Positions 16,954 through 26,005 of a stretch of DNA of 64,000 nt are shown here, piece by piece (the first letter of the stretch is position 1; every line of letters starts with the position of its first letter). Below the pieces are notes generated by a model, which saw only the letters and a program-made list of their open reading frames with translations, was not told where the DNA came from and ran no database searches. The DNA comes from Tenacibaculum ovolyticum DSM 18103 (GTDB lineage: Bacteria; Bacteroidota; Bacteroidia; Flavobacteriales; Flavobacteriaceae): assembly GCF_000430545.1 (NCBI RefSeq), contig NZ_AUMF01000013.1:124001-188000 (forward strand). The letters run 5' to 3'. A program made the position numbers and the translations under genes.

Positions 16954-19900
16954 ATGATCAAAAAAACCTTTCTTTTATTCCTATTTATTTTTACTCTTTT
17001 CTCAAGTAATTCATTTTCTCAGAACTACTGGAGCAGTACAAATAGAAAAAATATTAATTCTCAAAAAAATGAAGTTTTAAGCAGAGAAAACACACCACAA
17101 CAATACGCTTTAGCTTCCCTAAACTTAAATAGTTTTAAAAATAAGTTAAGTTTAAAGTCAAAAAATAGTAAAACGATAATTACGTTACCTAATTCTGATG
17201 GAAAACTAAAAAGGTTTTCGATAAGAGAAACTTCATATTTAGCTGCAGATTTAGCTGTTAAATTCCCAATGATTAAGACCTATTCTGCTCAAGGAGTTGA
17301 TGATCCAACTGCAGTAGCTAAAATTAGTCTAGGTACAGATGGTTTTCATGCAATTATCTTGTCAGGAAATGAAGGTACCGTATATATTGATCCTTATACT
17401 AAGGATCAAAAAGAATATATTATTTATAAAAGAAAACATTTAAAATCAAGTGAAAATGATTTTAAATGTGAAGTAGAAAATTCTGCTAAAGAAGTTATAT
17501 CAGCTCCTTCTTTAAATAGAAATGCTAATGACGGTAAATTAAGAACTTATAAAATTGCAATTGCTTGTACAGGTGAATATTCTCAATTTCATTTGAATAG
17601 ACAAAATATTGATCCATCAGCAACTGATGCTGAGAAAAAAGCAGCTATTTTATCTGCGATGAATACAACTATGGCTCGTGTGAACGGAATTTATGAAAGA
17701 GACTTAGCTATGAGAATGATTATTGTAAGCGATAATGAAAAATTAATATTTTTAGATGCTACAACTGATGGATTAACTAATGATGATGCTGATTTTTTAA
17801 TTGATGAAAGCCAACAAAAATGTGATAATATAATTGGCGATGCTAATTACGATATTGGTCATACTTTTAGTACTGGTGGAGGTGGATTAGCCGCTCAAGG
17901 TTTATGTGTTACAGGTGTAAAAGGAAGGGGTATTACTGGTAGTGGACAACCGATTTCTGACCCTTTTGACATTGATTATGTTGCGCATGAAATAGGTCAT
18001 CAACTTGGTGCTGGTCATACTTTTAACGGAACAGCAGGTAATTGTGGAGGTAACATAGGTTCTACATCTGTAGAACCAGGGAGCGGTACAACAATAATGG
18101 CATATGCAGGTATTTGTTCTCCTCAAAATGTACAAAATAATAGTGATGATTATTTTCATGCTATAAGTATTGCTCAAATGTGGAATCATATCCAGTCAAA
18201 TCCTGGCTGTGCTACAATAACCGACACAGGTAATAATGCTCCAACTGCAAATGCGGGTACTGATTTTAGTATTCCTAAATCAACTCCTTTTGTTTTAAAA
18301 GGAATAGGTACAGATGCTGATGGAGTTTCTAGCTTAACGTATAATTGGGAACAAATTGACACAGAGAGTGCCCCTGTGCCACTTGTTTCAACAACTACTA
18401 AAGGTCCCGCTTTTAGATCATTGCCTTCAAATTCATCTCCTAATAGGTATTTTCCAACTTTACCTAATGTTATAAATGCTAGTTCAAACGAATGGGAAGT
18501 TCTTCCTTCAGTTGAAAGAGAACTTAATTTTTCGCTTACTGTAAGAGATAATAATTCTGGAGGAGGTAGTTCAGCAAGAGACAATGTAAAAATTAAAGTA
18601 ACGAATGCTGAAGCTTTTACAGTAACTGCACCAAGTACTGCTGTGGCTTGGGATACTGGTAGTTCACAAACTATAACATGGAATAAAGGAACAACTGATC
18701 AAGCTCCTATAAATTGTACTAAAGTTAATATTAGACTTTCTACTGATGGTGGATTAACTTTTCCTATTCTTTTAAAAGAAAACACAACTAATGATGGTAC
18801 TGAGGAAATTACAATACCTGATAACGCAACAACTGAAGCTCGTATACTTATTGAAGCTATTGATAATATTTTTTACAATGTAAATGCCATTAATTTTACA
18901 ATTAACTCAACAGACCCTACGTTTTTAGTCACAAACAAGACTAATAAACAAATAGTTTGTAATACAGATAGTAATTCTATTAACTATGTTTTAAATTTTG
19001 ATTTTATTAATGGTTTTTCTGAAATTGTAAATTTATCAGCTACTGGTTTACCTACCGGAGCTACTGCTAGTTTTAATCCAACTACAATTAATGCAGATGG
19101 TGATGTTACAATGACAATTGACAATTTAAATGGAAGTAATCAAGGTGAATATACAATTAATGTTGAGGGTACTTCAAATACTGTTACTCAAAAATCTGAA
19201 GCGCTCTTAAATATTATAGGAACTAGTTTCACTAATATTACAACACCTATTTCACCAGCAAATACGTCAGATAATGTTAGTATTACCCCTGTATTTGAAT
19301 GGCCATCGGATTCAAATGCAACATCATATAATATTATGGTTGCAACGGATGTTAGCTTCTCTAACGTTATTGTTAATGAAACAACTACTACAAATTCATA
19401 CACCTTAACAACTCCTTTAACTGAACTTACAAAATATTATTGGCATGTAAAATCTAAAAATAAATGTGGAGAGGGTTCTAATTCTAGTACTTGGGAACTT
19501 ACTACTGAAGCTCCTTCATATTGTGCCTCAACCTTTACTCAATCAGATAGTAGTGAATTTATATCTAATGTAACTTTTAACACTATTAACAATAATTCAG
19601 TAAATGATCATACCCCAACTGCAGATGATGGGTACGAAGATTTCACCTCTATATCAACGAATATTAAAAAAACTCAAGATTATCAAATAAGCGTGACAAT
19701 TAATACTGCTGGATACCAAGATCATTGTTATGTTTTTATTGACTGGAATCAAGATTTTAAATTTGATAACGCGACAGAAAGATATGATTTAGGAAATAAA
19801 ACAGAAGACGTTTCTACAGCTACATTAAACATAACTGTCCCACAAAATGCTATTTTAGGAGAAACTAGAATGAGAGTTAATATAGAATACTATGAAGGTT

Positions 19901-21729
19901 CAGCTCCTAATGGTGATGGTGCTTGTAACTCAGATCATAAATCTGAGTGGGGGGAAACTGAAGATTATACTATAGTAGTTGAAGAAGCTCCTCAACCAGA
20001 TTTTACATTAACCGATACAACAGGGCATTTATCTATTTGTAACAAAGCTATTAATGAACAAGCTTTTACTATTGACTATAAAACATTATTTGGTTTCAAT
20101 GAAAATGTTAGTTTCTCAGTTACAGGAACCCCTGCAAATACTACCAGCGTATTTAACCCAACTTCGTCAAATGGAAGTGGTTCTATTAATTTAACTCTTT
20201 CAAACCTAAATAACGCAACTGTAGGTGACTATATAATGACAGTTACCGCAACCTCGGCTTCTATTACGAAATCAGTTGATATTCTTTTTAACGTTAATGA
20301 TAATATTTGTAAATCTTCAGGTAATTTAGAATCACAAATAAGTCTTACTAATGTAAAGTTTGGAGAAATAGATAATACCTCAACAAAATCAACTGGATAT
20401 TCTGATTTTAGATCAATGACCTCTGAAGTTATAAAAGGGGATAAATACAAATTGACCGTTAACGCCAATTCTGATGGTAATAAAACAACAAAAACTTTTG
20501 CTTGGATAGACTGGAATCAAAACTGTTTATTTGATACAGATGAAAAATACGACTTAGGAAATGTAATAAACACTTCTGGTGCAACAACTAATAGTGGTTT
20601 AGATATTACAATTCCTACTAATGCTTTAATAGGAACAACAATATTACGTATTTCAACCAAACTAGCCAGTGATGGCGATCCGAATTCTTGTGAATTGAAT
20701 TTTGATGGTGAAGTTGAAGATTATACCATTACAATTACACCTACTTTTTCATTAACTAAAAAAACAGAAGGGCTATCTATATGTAACAAAGCCATTAACG
20801 AAGTTGAATATAAAATAGACTATAAAACTTCTAATGATTTTAATGAAAATGTTACTCTATCAGCAACAAATACTCCAGTAAATTCTAATATAAGCTTCAA
20901 TTCAGCAACTATTAGTTCTAACGGAATAGTAACTTTTACTGTATCTAACTTAAATAATGTTAGTGTTGGAGATTATACTATTAAAATAACTGGTACTAGT
21001 ACATCAATTACTAAATCAGTTGATTTAATACTTAGCGTCAATGATAACCATTGTAAATCTTCAGGTAATTTAGAATCACAAATAAGTCTTACCAATGTAA
21101 AGTTTGGAGAAATAGATAATACCTCAACAAAAACAACCGGATATTCTGATTTTAAATCAATATCTACAGGTGTAGTAAGAGGTGAAAACTACGACTTAAA
21201 CACAATTATTAATACAGATGGAGATAATACTGTAAAAACATATGCTTGGATTGACTGGAATCAAAATTGTTTATTTGATGCAAATGAAACTTACGATTTA
21301 ACATCAAACAGCAACTCTATAGCTATTCCTGAAGGTGCGTTATTAGGTTCAACCACCTTACGTATTTCAACAAAATTAAATGAGTTCCCTAAATCTTGCG
21401 AGCTTAATTTTAACGGAGAAGTTGAAGATTACACTATAAATATTGAAGAGAGTTTTGCTACAGATACTACTTTATTCACCGATTTAAAAATGTATCCCGT
21501 TCCAACAGAAGGAAAACAACTAACAGTTGAATTTAAAGTAAAGGTTAAAGATTTAATTACAATCAAATTATTTAATTTAACTGGTCGACTAATAGATACT
21601 CAAACTTTCTCAACAGTTTCTAGTAGATTCAAGAAAAAAATTCAATTTCCAAAAGTAAGTTCAGGAATATACTTTATTCAAATTGAAAATGGCAAAAAGA
21701 TAAAAACAAAAAAAATAATTATAAAATAA
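16954..21729 (+). CDS. Secreted reprolysin-like zinc metalloprotease with GEVED domains and T9SS sorting domain
   Basis: This 1591-residue protein starts with a signal peptide (cut near FSQ, residue 23). The metzincin zinc site is H345-E-x-x-H349-x-x-G-x-x-H355, with Met-turn Met382 in IMAYAG. After it come a PKD/Ig-like region, an FN3-like segment and three GEVED modules centred on DWNQ at about residues 930, 1184 and 1432. The last about 80 residues are a type A T9SS C-terminal sorting domain (MYPVPTEGK...GIYFIQI). It is predicted to be exported by T9SS to the surface or medium as a tissue- or protein-degrading enzyme. Two 248-residue modules are near-identical in part. Followed by a strong terminator. 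Confidence 0.93.
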   Translation: MIKKTFLLFLFIFTLFSSNSFSQNYWSSTNRKNINSQKNEVLSRENTPQQYALASLNLNSFKNKLSLKSKNSKTIITLPNSDGKLKRFSIRETSYLAADLAVKFPMIKTYSAQGVDDPTAVAKISLGTDGFHAIILSGNEGTVYIDPYTKDQKEYIIYKRKHLKSSENDFKCEVENSAKEVISAPSLNRNANDGKLRTYKIAIACTGEYSQFHLNRQNIDPSATDAEKKAAILSAMNTTMARVNGIYERDLAMRMIIVSDNEKLIFLDATTDGLTNDDADFLIDESQQKCDNIIGDANYDIGHTFSTGGGGLAAQGLCVTGVKGRGITGSGQPISDPFDIDYVAHEIGHQLGAGHTFNGTAGNCGGNIGSTSVEPGSGTTIMAYAGICSPQNVQNNSDDYFHAISIAQMWNHIQSNPGCATITDTGNNAPTANAGTDFSIPKSTPFVLKGIGTDADGVSSLTYNWEQIDTESAPVPLVSTTTKGPAFRSLPSNSSPNRYFPTLPNVINASSNEWEVLPSVERELNFSLTVRDNNSGGGSSARDNVKIKVTNAEAFTVTAPSTAVAWDTGSSQTITWNKGTTDQAPINCTKVNIRLSTDGGLTFPILLKENTTNDGTEEITIPDNATTEARILIEAIDNIFYNVNAINFTINSTDPTFLVTNKTNKQIVCNTDSNSINYVLNFDFINGFSEIVNLSATGLPTGATASFNPTTINADGDVTMTIDNLNGSNQGEYTINVEGTSNTVTQKSEALLNIIGTSFTNITTPISPANTSDNVSITPVFEWPSDSNATSYNIMVATDVSFSNVIVNETTTTNSYTLTTPLTELTKYYWHVKSKNKCGEGSNSSTWELTTEAPSYCASTFTQSDSSEFISNVTFNTINNNSVNDHTPTADDGYEDFTSISTNIKKTQDYQISVTINTAGYQDHCYVFIDWNQDFKFDNATERYDLGNKTEDVSTATLNITVPQNAILGETRMRVNIEYYEGSAPNGDGACNSDHKSEWGETEDYTIVVEEAPQPDFTLTDTTGHLSICNKAINEQAFTIDYKTLFGFNENVSFSVTGTPANTTSVFNPTSSNGSGSINLTLSNLNNATVGDYIMTVTATSASITKSVDILFNVNDNICKSSGNLESQISLTNVKFGEIDNTSTKSTGYSDFRSMTSEVIKGDKYKLTVNANSDGNKTTKTFAWIDWNQNCLFDTDEKYDLGNVINTSGATTNSGLDITIPTNALIGTTILRISTKLASDGDPNSCELNFDGEVEDYTITITPTFSLTKKTEGLSICNKAINEVEYKIDYKTSNDFNENVTLSATNTPVNSNISFNSATISSNGIVTFTVSNLNNVSVGDYTIKITGTSTSITKSVDLILSVNDNHCKSSGNLESQISLTNVKFGEIDNTSTKTTGYSDFKSISTGVVRGENYDLNTIINTDGDNTVKTYAWIDWNQNCLFDANETYDLTSNSNSIAIPEGALLGSTTLRISTKLNEFPKSCELNFNGEVEDYTINIEESFATDTTLFTDLKMYPVPTEGKQLTVEFKVKVKDLITIKLFNLTGRLIDTQTFSTVSSRFKKKIQFPKVSSGIYFIQIENGKKIKTKKIIIK
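20002..21489 (+). repeat. Tandem 744-base duplication inside the metalloprotease gene
   Basis: Two modules of 744 bases (starting near 20002 and 20746) each encode an Ig-like stretch with the LSICNKAINE motif followed by a GEVED domain. The segments 20308-20390 and 21052-21134 are almost identical at DNA level, while the flanks have diverged more. A third, older copy of the Ig-like part begins near 18924. Confidence 0.8.
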
Positions 21730-21745
21730 AGAGTGATTCATATAT

Positions 21746-21777
21746 AAAAAAAGCGAGCTTAACGGCTCGCTTTTTTT
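21746..21777. terminator. Bidirectional terminator after the metalloprotease gene
   Basis: GCGAGC (21753-21758) pairs with GCTCGC (21765-21770), extended by an A run on one side and a T run on the other. It serves the converging protease and outer-membrane genes. Confidence 0.85.
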
Positions 21778-21797
21778 ATATGAATTTAATCCAAAAA

Positions 21798-24566
21798 TTA
21801 CAAGTTGTACTTTACAGTAAACATTGCTATTCTTGGCTGAATTACATAAACTGAATTACTCACATAAATATCGTTACTACTATTTTGATTTAATCCATTT
21901 GAGTTTAGCAAATTGGTAGCGCTTAATTTGTATTCCCATTTACTATCTTTTTTCTGATACATTAAATCAGCTCTTAAAAACCCGTATTCATCTATTGTTT
22001 CACCTTCATTAATAACTTTATTAAAAGTGTATTTAGAGGTAAATATAAACTCCTTTAAAAGAGAAATATCTAAATCGATATAAGGACTATGAGTTGTAAA
22101 CGAATTTCGTATTCCTCCAATATTAGAATTATTTATTGACACATTATAACCTATATCAAAATTTGGAGCTTTATTAAAATTAGTACTAAACTTTGAAGTA
22201 TATATTTGCGAAAATGTTTTTGTTAATCGATTCGAAACTACATTTGTTTGTCTATTCGAAATCAAACTATTCGATTTAGAGCCAGAAACATTACCTTCTA
22301 CACGAACTTTGAATTTCCTGAAACTTTTTTGAAAACTTGCTCTTACCGAAATGGTTTCATCTGGAAAAGCTGAATTAACAGATGTTCTCACACTATTTAC
22401 ATCGATAAATTGTGTATTGCTTTTTATTACATCAGTACGTTTACTATAATTTATCATTCCAAAAACATTAGTGTAGTTAAACATATTAAAACTAAAGTAA
22501 TTTAAATTCACGTTATGGTATAACGAGTTTTCTAACTCCCTATTCCCTGAATACAAGCTATTATAATTGTTAAACACATATCCCTCTGCTAACTGATTTA
22601 CATCGGTAAAACTGGTTTGCATTTTATAACTTAATCGTAAAGTTTCAGATTTTTTTAAACTCATTTTAATTGAAGCATCAGGCAATATTTTTGTGAAACT
22701 ATTTTTCACTTCAGAACCTAATTGTATGTTTTTTGACACATAATTATGAGCTGTAAACCCTTGATTAAAAGTAAAAATACCAGTTATAAATTTATAATGT
22801 AACCCTACATAAGCATCACTAAACATAAAATCTACATTATTTACTGTATTTGGTTGTGATATTACACTCTTATCCCCTTCTAAAATCTCAAAAACACTTG
22901 AATCAAATTGTTGATTACTCTGCGTTGTACCTAAAGTGATATTTAAATTACTTTTGGAATTTATTACATAAAAATAATCTAGTTTAGCGTCAAATTTATT
23001 TGTTTTTATCCTTTTATTTTGTGCTAGATTAAACGGATTTACATTTACATCTGCTCCTATTAAATTCGCAAAAGATAATTTTTCTAATTCTGCATTATAA
23101 AAAGGATCTTCATCTTGCCATAAATGCAGCGCTTCAAAAGCGAAAATATTTTTTTCATTTAAAGTATAATAATACTTTAAATTCTGATTGATAGAAAACG
23201 GACTCTGCTCTGAGGTTTGATTAATTGGCACTATTTCGTCCGTCGCATTCAAGTAGGTTCTTGACGATAACGTATTTTGCAATTGCTTTTGCTTGGAAAT
23301 TTTAGCAAAAACATCATAATCAAACTGATTATTACTGTTTGGTTTGTAACTTGAACTTATTTTAAATAATCCCAAATCACTTATTTGGTTAGTTTTATTT
23401 TGTGTTTTTTCTGTATCAATATATTTTACTGATGAAGAGTTATTTACATCATATGCAGGTAAGTTATTTTTATCTATTCCTGCATTAGAGTATACACGGC
23501 TTGTTGCCTCTTGCATATCCGTTTCATTCCCTGAATAAATTGCAAACCCACTTAAATTCCATGTTTTTTTAGGTGAATAACTAAAGTTAGCCGCTCCAAA
23601 TTTAGATTCAATTTCTTTCGCTCTATTATTTTTCATTGTTAAAAAAGAAATATCGCTAGAACCTACATTAAAATTTGTTCCGTTACTTTCACTTAATCCT
23701 CTAAAACCACCAGTAAACTTAAAATAATCTCTACTAGTAAAAGATACCTCTCCAATATCATTTATATCTGTTATAATATTTACACTGTATCTGGGATTAT
23801 AATAAAATAATTTTGGAGTTACAATATATCTACTGTTTGTCATTCCTACTCCTAAACCAGCAGTTACCTCGCCAAACCAAAAATTTTTCTTTCCTTCTTT
23901 TAGCTTGATATTGATTACAATGTTATCTTCATTATCAGTTACACTACTCATTTGACTAACTTCACTATGATTTTTTAAAACCTGAATCTTATCAATCGCA
24001 TCAGCAGGAATATTTTTCGTTGCTATTTTAGTATCACCATCAAAAAAATCTTTTCCTTCAACCATAATCTTTTTCACAGCTTTCCCCTCTATTTCAATTT
24101 CACCATCATCATTTACCTCTACTCCTGGTAGGTTTTCTAATACATCTCCTAGTTTTTTTTCAGTCCCCTTTTTAAAACTGTCTGCATTATAAACAATCGT
24201 ATCTCCTTTTATAGTTACAGGCATTTTATAAGTAATATTTACCTCATCTAAGCTATCATCTTTTTTTAAATTTATGTTTTTTACAATATTAGTCTCACCT
24301 GTTTTTACAATAACATCAGAAGTTATAAATCCGATGTAACTTATTTTAATATTATACGTAGCATTTTTTTTAAGATTAAGCTTAAAGTTCCCCTTTGAAT
24401 CTGTAAACCCGTAAGAGTCTAGTTTTTTTGTAACGGTATTAATAGCAATTGCATTCGCCATTTCTAAAGGGGCTCCAATACTATCTTTAACAACTCCTCT
24501 TAGTGTTATTTGAGCATTGATTATCCATGTAGCCAATAAAAAGGCTATTAATAGTATTTTTTTCAT
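21798..24566 (-). CDS. Outer-membrane beta-barrel protein with carboxypeptidase-like and plug domains (TonB-dependent receptor-like)
   Basis: This 922-residue protein has a signal peptide (cut near INAQ, residue 19). Residues 20-105 form a carboxypeptidase-regulatory-like domain (TLRGVVKDSIGAPLEMANAI), about 120-230 a plug-like domain (LENLPGVEVNDDGEIEIEGKAVKKIMVEGKDF), and the rest a long beta barrel ending in an aromatic/Leu terminal strand. This is the architecture of the OMP_b-brl_3 subset of TonB-dependent-receptor relatives in Bacteroidota. The substrate is unknown. A GLPGLI protein lies upstream on the same strand, a frequent pairing, and a decayed GLPGLI copy lies in the gap between them. 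Confidence 0.9.
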   Translation of the reverse strand: MKKILLIAFLLATWIINAQITLRGVVKDSIGAPLEMANAIAINTVTKKLDSYGFTDSKGNFKLNLKKNATYNIKISYIGFITSDVIVKTGETNIVKNINLKKDDSLDEVNITYKMPVTIKGDTIVYNADSFKKGTEKKLGDVLENLPGVEVNDDGEIEIEGKAVKKIMVEGKDFFDGDTKIATKNIPADAIDKIQVLKNHSEVSQMSSVTDNEDNIVINIKLKEGKKNFWFGEVTAGLGVGMTNSRYIVTPKLFYYNPRYSVNIITDINDIGEVSFTSRDYFKFTGGFRGLSESNGTNFNVGSSDISFLTMKNNRAKEIESKFGAANFSYSPKKTWNLSGFAIYSGNETDMQEATSRVYSNAGIDKNNLPAYDVNNSSSVKYIDTEKTQNKTNQISDLGLFKISSSYKPNSNNQFDYDVFAKISKQKQLQNTLSSRTYLNATDEIVPINQTSEQSPFSINQNLKYYYTLNEKNIFAFEALHLWQDEDPFYNAELEKLSFANLIGADVNVNPFNLAQNKRIKTNKFDAKLDYFYVINSKSNLNITLGTTQSNQQFDSSVFEILEGDKSVISQPNTVNNVDFMFSDAYVGLHYKFITGIFTFNQGFTAHNYVSKNIQLGSEVKNSFTKILPDASIKMSLKKSETLRLSYKMQTSFTDVNQLAEGYVFNNYNSLYSGNRELENSLYHNVNLNYFSFNMFNYTNVFGMINYSKRTDVIKSNTQFIDVNSVRTSVNSAFPDETISVRASFQKSFRKFKVRVEGNVSGSKSNSLISNRQTNVVSNRLTKTFSQIYTSKFSTNFNKAPNFDIGYNVSINNSNIGGIRNSFTTHSPYIDLDISLLKEFIFTSKYTFNKVINEGETIDEYGFLRADLMYQKKDSKWEYKLSATNLLNSNGLNQNSSNDIYVSNSVYVIQPRIAMFTVKYNL

Positions 24567-24589
24567 ATATAAATATGCGTGATTTTACT

Positions 24590-24708
24590 TTTTTGTAAAC
24601 GTCTACTTCCTCCAAAACCACTATATAGTAGTTTGATTTATACATTGCCTTACCTTGAAAATTAGCCTGTAAAAAGATTACAAAAAAGGTGGTTATAAAC
24701 TATTTCAT
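24590..24708 (-). pseudogene. Remnant of a second GLPGLI-family gene
   Basis: On the minus strand an ATG at 24708 followed by AAA and an in-frame TAG precedes a hydrophobic stretch and then QANFQGKAMYKSNYY. This closely matches QNFQGKATYKT at the mature N-terminus of the neighbouring intact GLPGLI protein, and the DNA is also similar there. The reading frame then loses resemblance before the next gene. It looks like the decayed 5' end of a tandem paralogue. Confidence 0.6.
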
Positions 24709-24723
24709 TTTTATTTTTGAACA

Positions 24724-25560
24724 CTAGCCATGTATTTGAATACTAAGCGAATTCCCATCTTTGTTTTTACGCTTACTCTTAAAACGCTCTATCATTTCTT
24801 TTGAATGTTCACTCATAATTTCATCAAACTTTTCTTGTGTCACTTTTTTTCCTTTTAAAGGTTCTTTAATTTGAATTTTACCTGATGTATTCAATACTAT
24901 TTCAGAGCAAACAATTGTTTGCTTCCCTTCTTGAATTTCTAAAATTAACCCAGGTAACCCCCAATAACCTTCAGGACCATTACTTATAGGAACTTGAGGC
25001 GTATACCATGCAACTGTTTCTATAATTACTTTTTCTTTACGCTCTTCTTGCTTACCATCTGTCATAGAAAAACTTGTTCTTTCTTCTTCTTTGCTTTTTG
25101 TAGCTTTATAACAAGTATAGTTTCCTATATTTTTAGTTTCTCCAGATATTTTCCACCCAAAATCTTCTAGTTCATCTTTTATTAAAAACCTCTTTCCACT
25201 AATTTCGGTTTTATTAACATATTTTTTCATTGCAATATTTTTATACAACACATCAGCTCCACCTCCGCTTCCTACTATTATCATGTTAAACCCTCCAGAA
25301 CTAGCTTGCGGTGCCGATAATTTTTTATTCTGCGTATATGTAGATTTTGATTTATTAAAATTCAACGTATAAGTTTGTTGAAACTGTTTTCTTAATTGCT
25401 CTTGTATCTTCTTTTGCATATCTGACTTTGGAGTTCCCTTCTCTTCACCCATTTTAAAATCTACTTTTCTAAAAGTTTTATAAGTTGCCTTTCCTTGAAA
25501 GTTTTGAGCGTAAATTGTTGTTCCTAAAAACAACATTATTAAAAATATACCTTTTTTCAT
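24724..25560 (-). CDS. GLPGLI family protein
   Basis: This 278-residue secreted protein has a signal peptide (cut near IYAQ, residue 19). The family-defining GLPGLI motif is present in YWGLPGLILEIQEGK, about two thirds along, preceded by WYTPQVPISNGPEG. GLPGLI proteins are Bacteroidota-specific, exported, of unknown function, and are often encoded next to TonB-receptor-like barrels. Here the barrel gene follows 157 bases downstream on the same strand, with a decayed GLPGLI fragment in between. A two-component system lies upstream in the opposite direction and may control the pair. Confidence 0.92.
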   Translation of the reverse strand: MKKGIFLIMLFLGTTIYAQNFQGKATYKTFRKVDFKMGEEKGTPKSDMQKKIQEQLRKQFQQTYTLNFNKSKSTYTQNKKLSAPQASSGGFNMIIVGSGGGADVLYKNIAMKKYVNKTEISGKRFLIKDELEDFGWKISGETKNIGNYTCYKATKSKEEERTSFSMTDGKQEERKEKVIIETVAWYTPQVPISNGPEGYWGLPGLILEIQEGKQTIVCSEIVLNTSGKIQIKEPLKGKKVTQEKFDEIMSEHSKEMIERFKSKRKNKDGNSLSIQIHG

Positions 25561-25631
25561 TTTTATAATTTTTCTATTACTTAAATTATCTTTTTAGTAA
25601 TTTTAATTGTTCCTTCTAAATCTGATAAACT

Positions 25632-25886
25632 TCACATTACCTCAAAACAATGTATGTTACTGTTCTTTATATTAAAACCTAAAATTATTTTTTTATGTTT
25701 TTTTGTGTTTTCATTAAAAATGTCATTAATATCATTCCAATTGATACTTTTCAGTTCTTTAATAGTATCAACAGAAAATATTAAAGAGTTTATACTACTT
25801 TCTTTTACTTCTGCTATTGTAATATTTTCCTGAGAGTAAATAACACCCGACATACATACTAATAAGGTGTTAATATTTTTTTTCAT
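25632..25886 (-). CDS. Small secreted protein of unknown function
   Basis: This 84-residue ORF starts with a probable signal peptide (cut near IYSQ, residue 19), the same kind of start as its neighbours. The mature part is charged and Asn/Ile/Lys-rich with a single Cys near the C-terminus (HCFEV). I recognise no family. It is the first gene of a minus-strand run with the GLPGLI and barrel genes, separated from GLPGLI by 71 bases, and faces the histidine kinase gene across phased GTTAA boxes. Its signal peptide and place in the run support it as a real gene. Confidence 0.55.
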   Translation of the reverse strand: MKKNINTLLVCMSGVIYSQENITIAEVKESSINSLIFSVDTIKELKSINWNDINDIFNENTKKHKKIILGFNIKNSNIHCFEVM

Positions 25887-25941
25887 ATTTCTCTATTTAT
25901 ATTTTGCATTACAAAGATGAATATAGAAACGCTCCTTTAAG

Positions 25942-25966
25942 GTTAACTAGTGTTAACTAGTGTTAA
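25942..25966. promoter_or_regulatory. Three phased GTTAA boxes (candidate response-regulator site)
   Basis: GTTAACTAGT is repeated at 25942 and 25952 and followed by GTTAA at 25962, giving three GTTAA half-sites at exact 10-base spacing. That is the helical phasing bound by OmpR-family dimers. It lies between the small secreted protein/GLPGLI run and the histidine kinase-regulator pair, so autoregulation and control of the divergent genes are both plausible. Confidence 0.5.
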
Positions 25967-25993
25967 TCCACTATTTAATTACACTTAACTAAC

Positions 25994-26001
25994 TATATTT
26001 G
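25994..26001 (+). promoter_or_regulatory. -7 box of the histidine kinase promoter, start-proximal
   Basis: TATATTTG matches TAnnTTTG and lies four bases before the ATG at 26006, placing the transcription start at or beside the start codon. Confidence 0.45.
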
Positions 26002-26005
26002 AATT

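Noticed and set aside
17902..18189. Minus-strand ORF inside the metalloprotease gene
   Set aside because: Shadow of the zinc-site coding region, with no start context.
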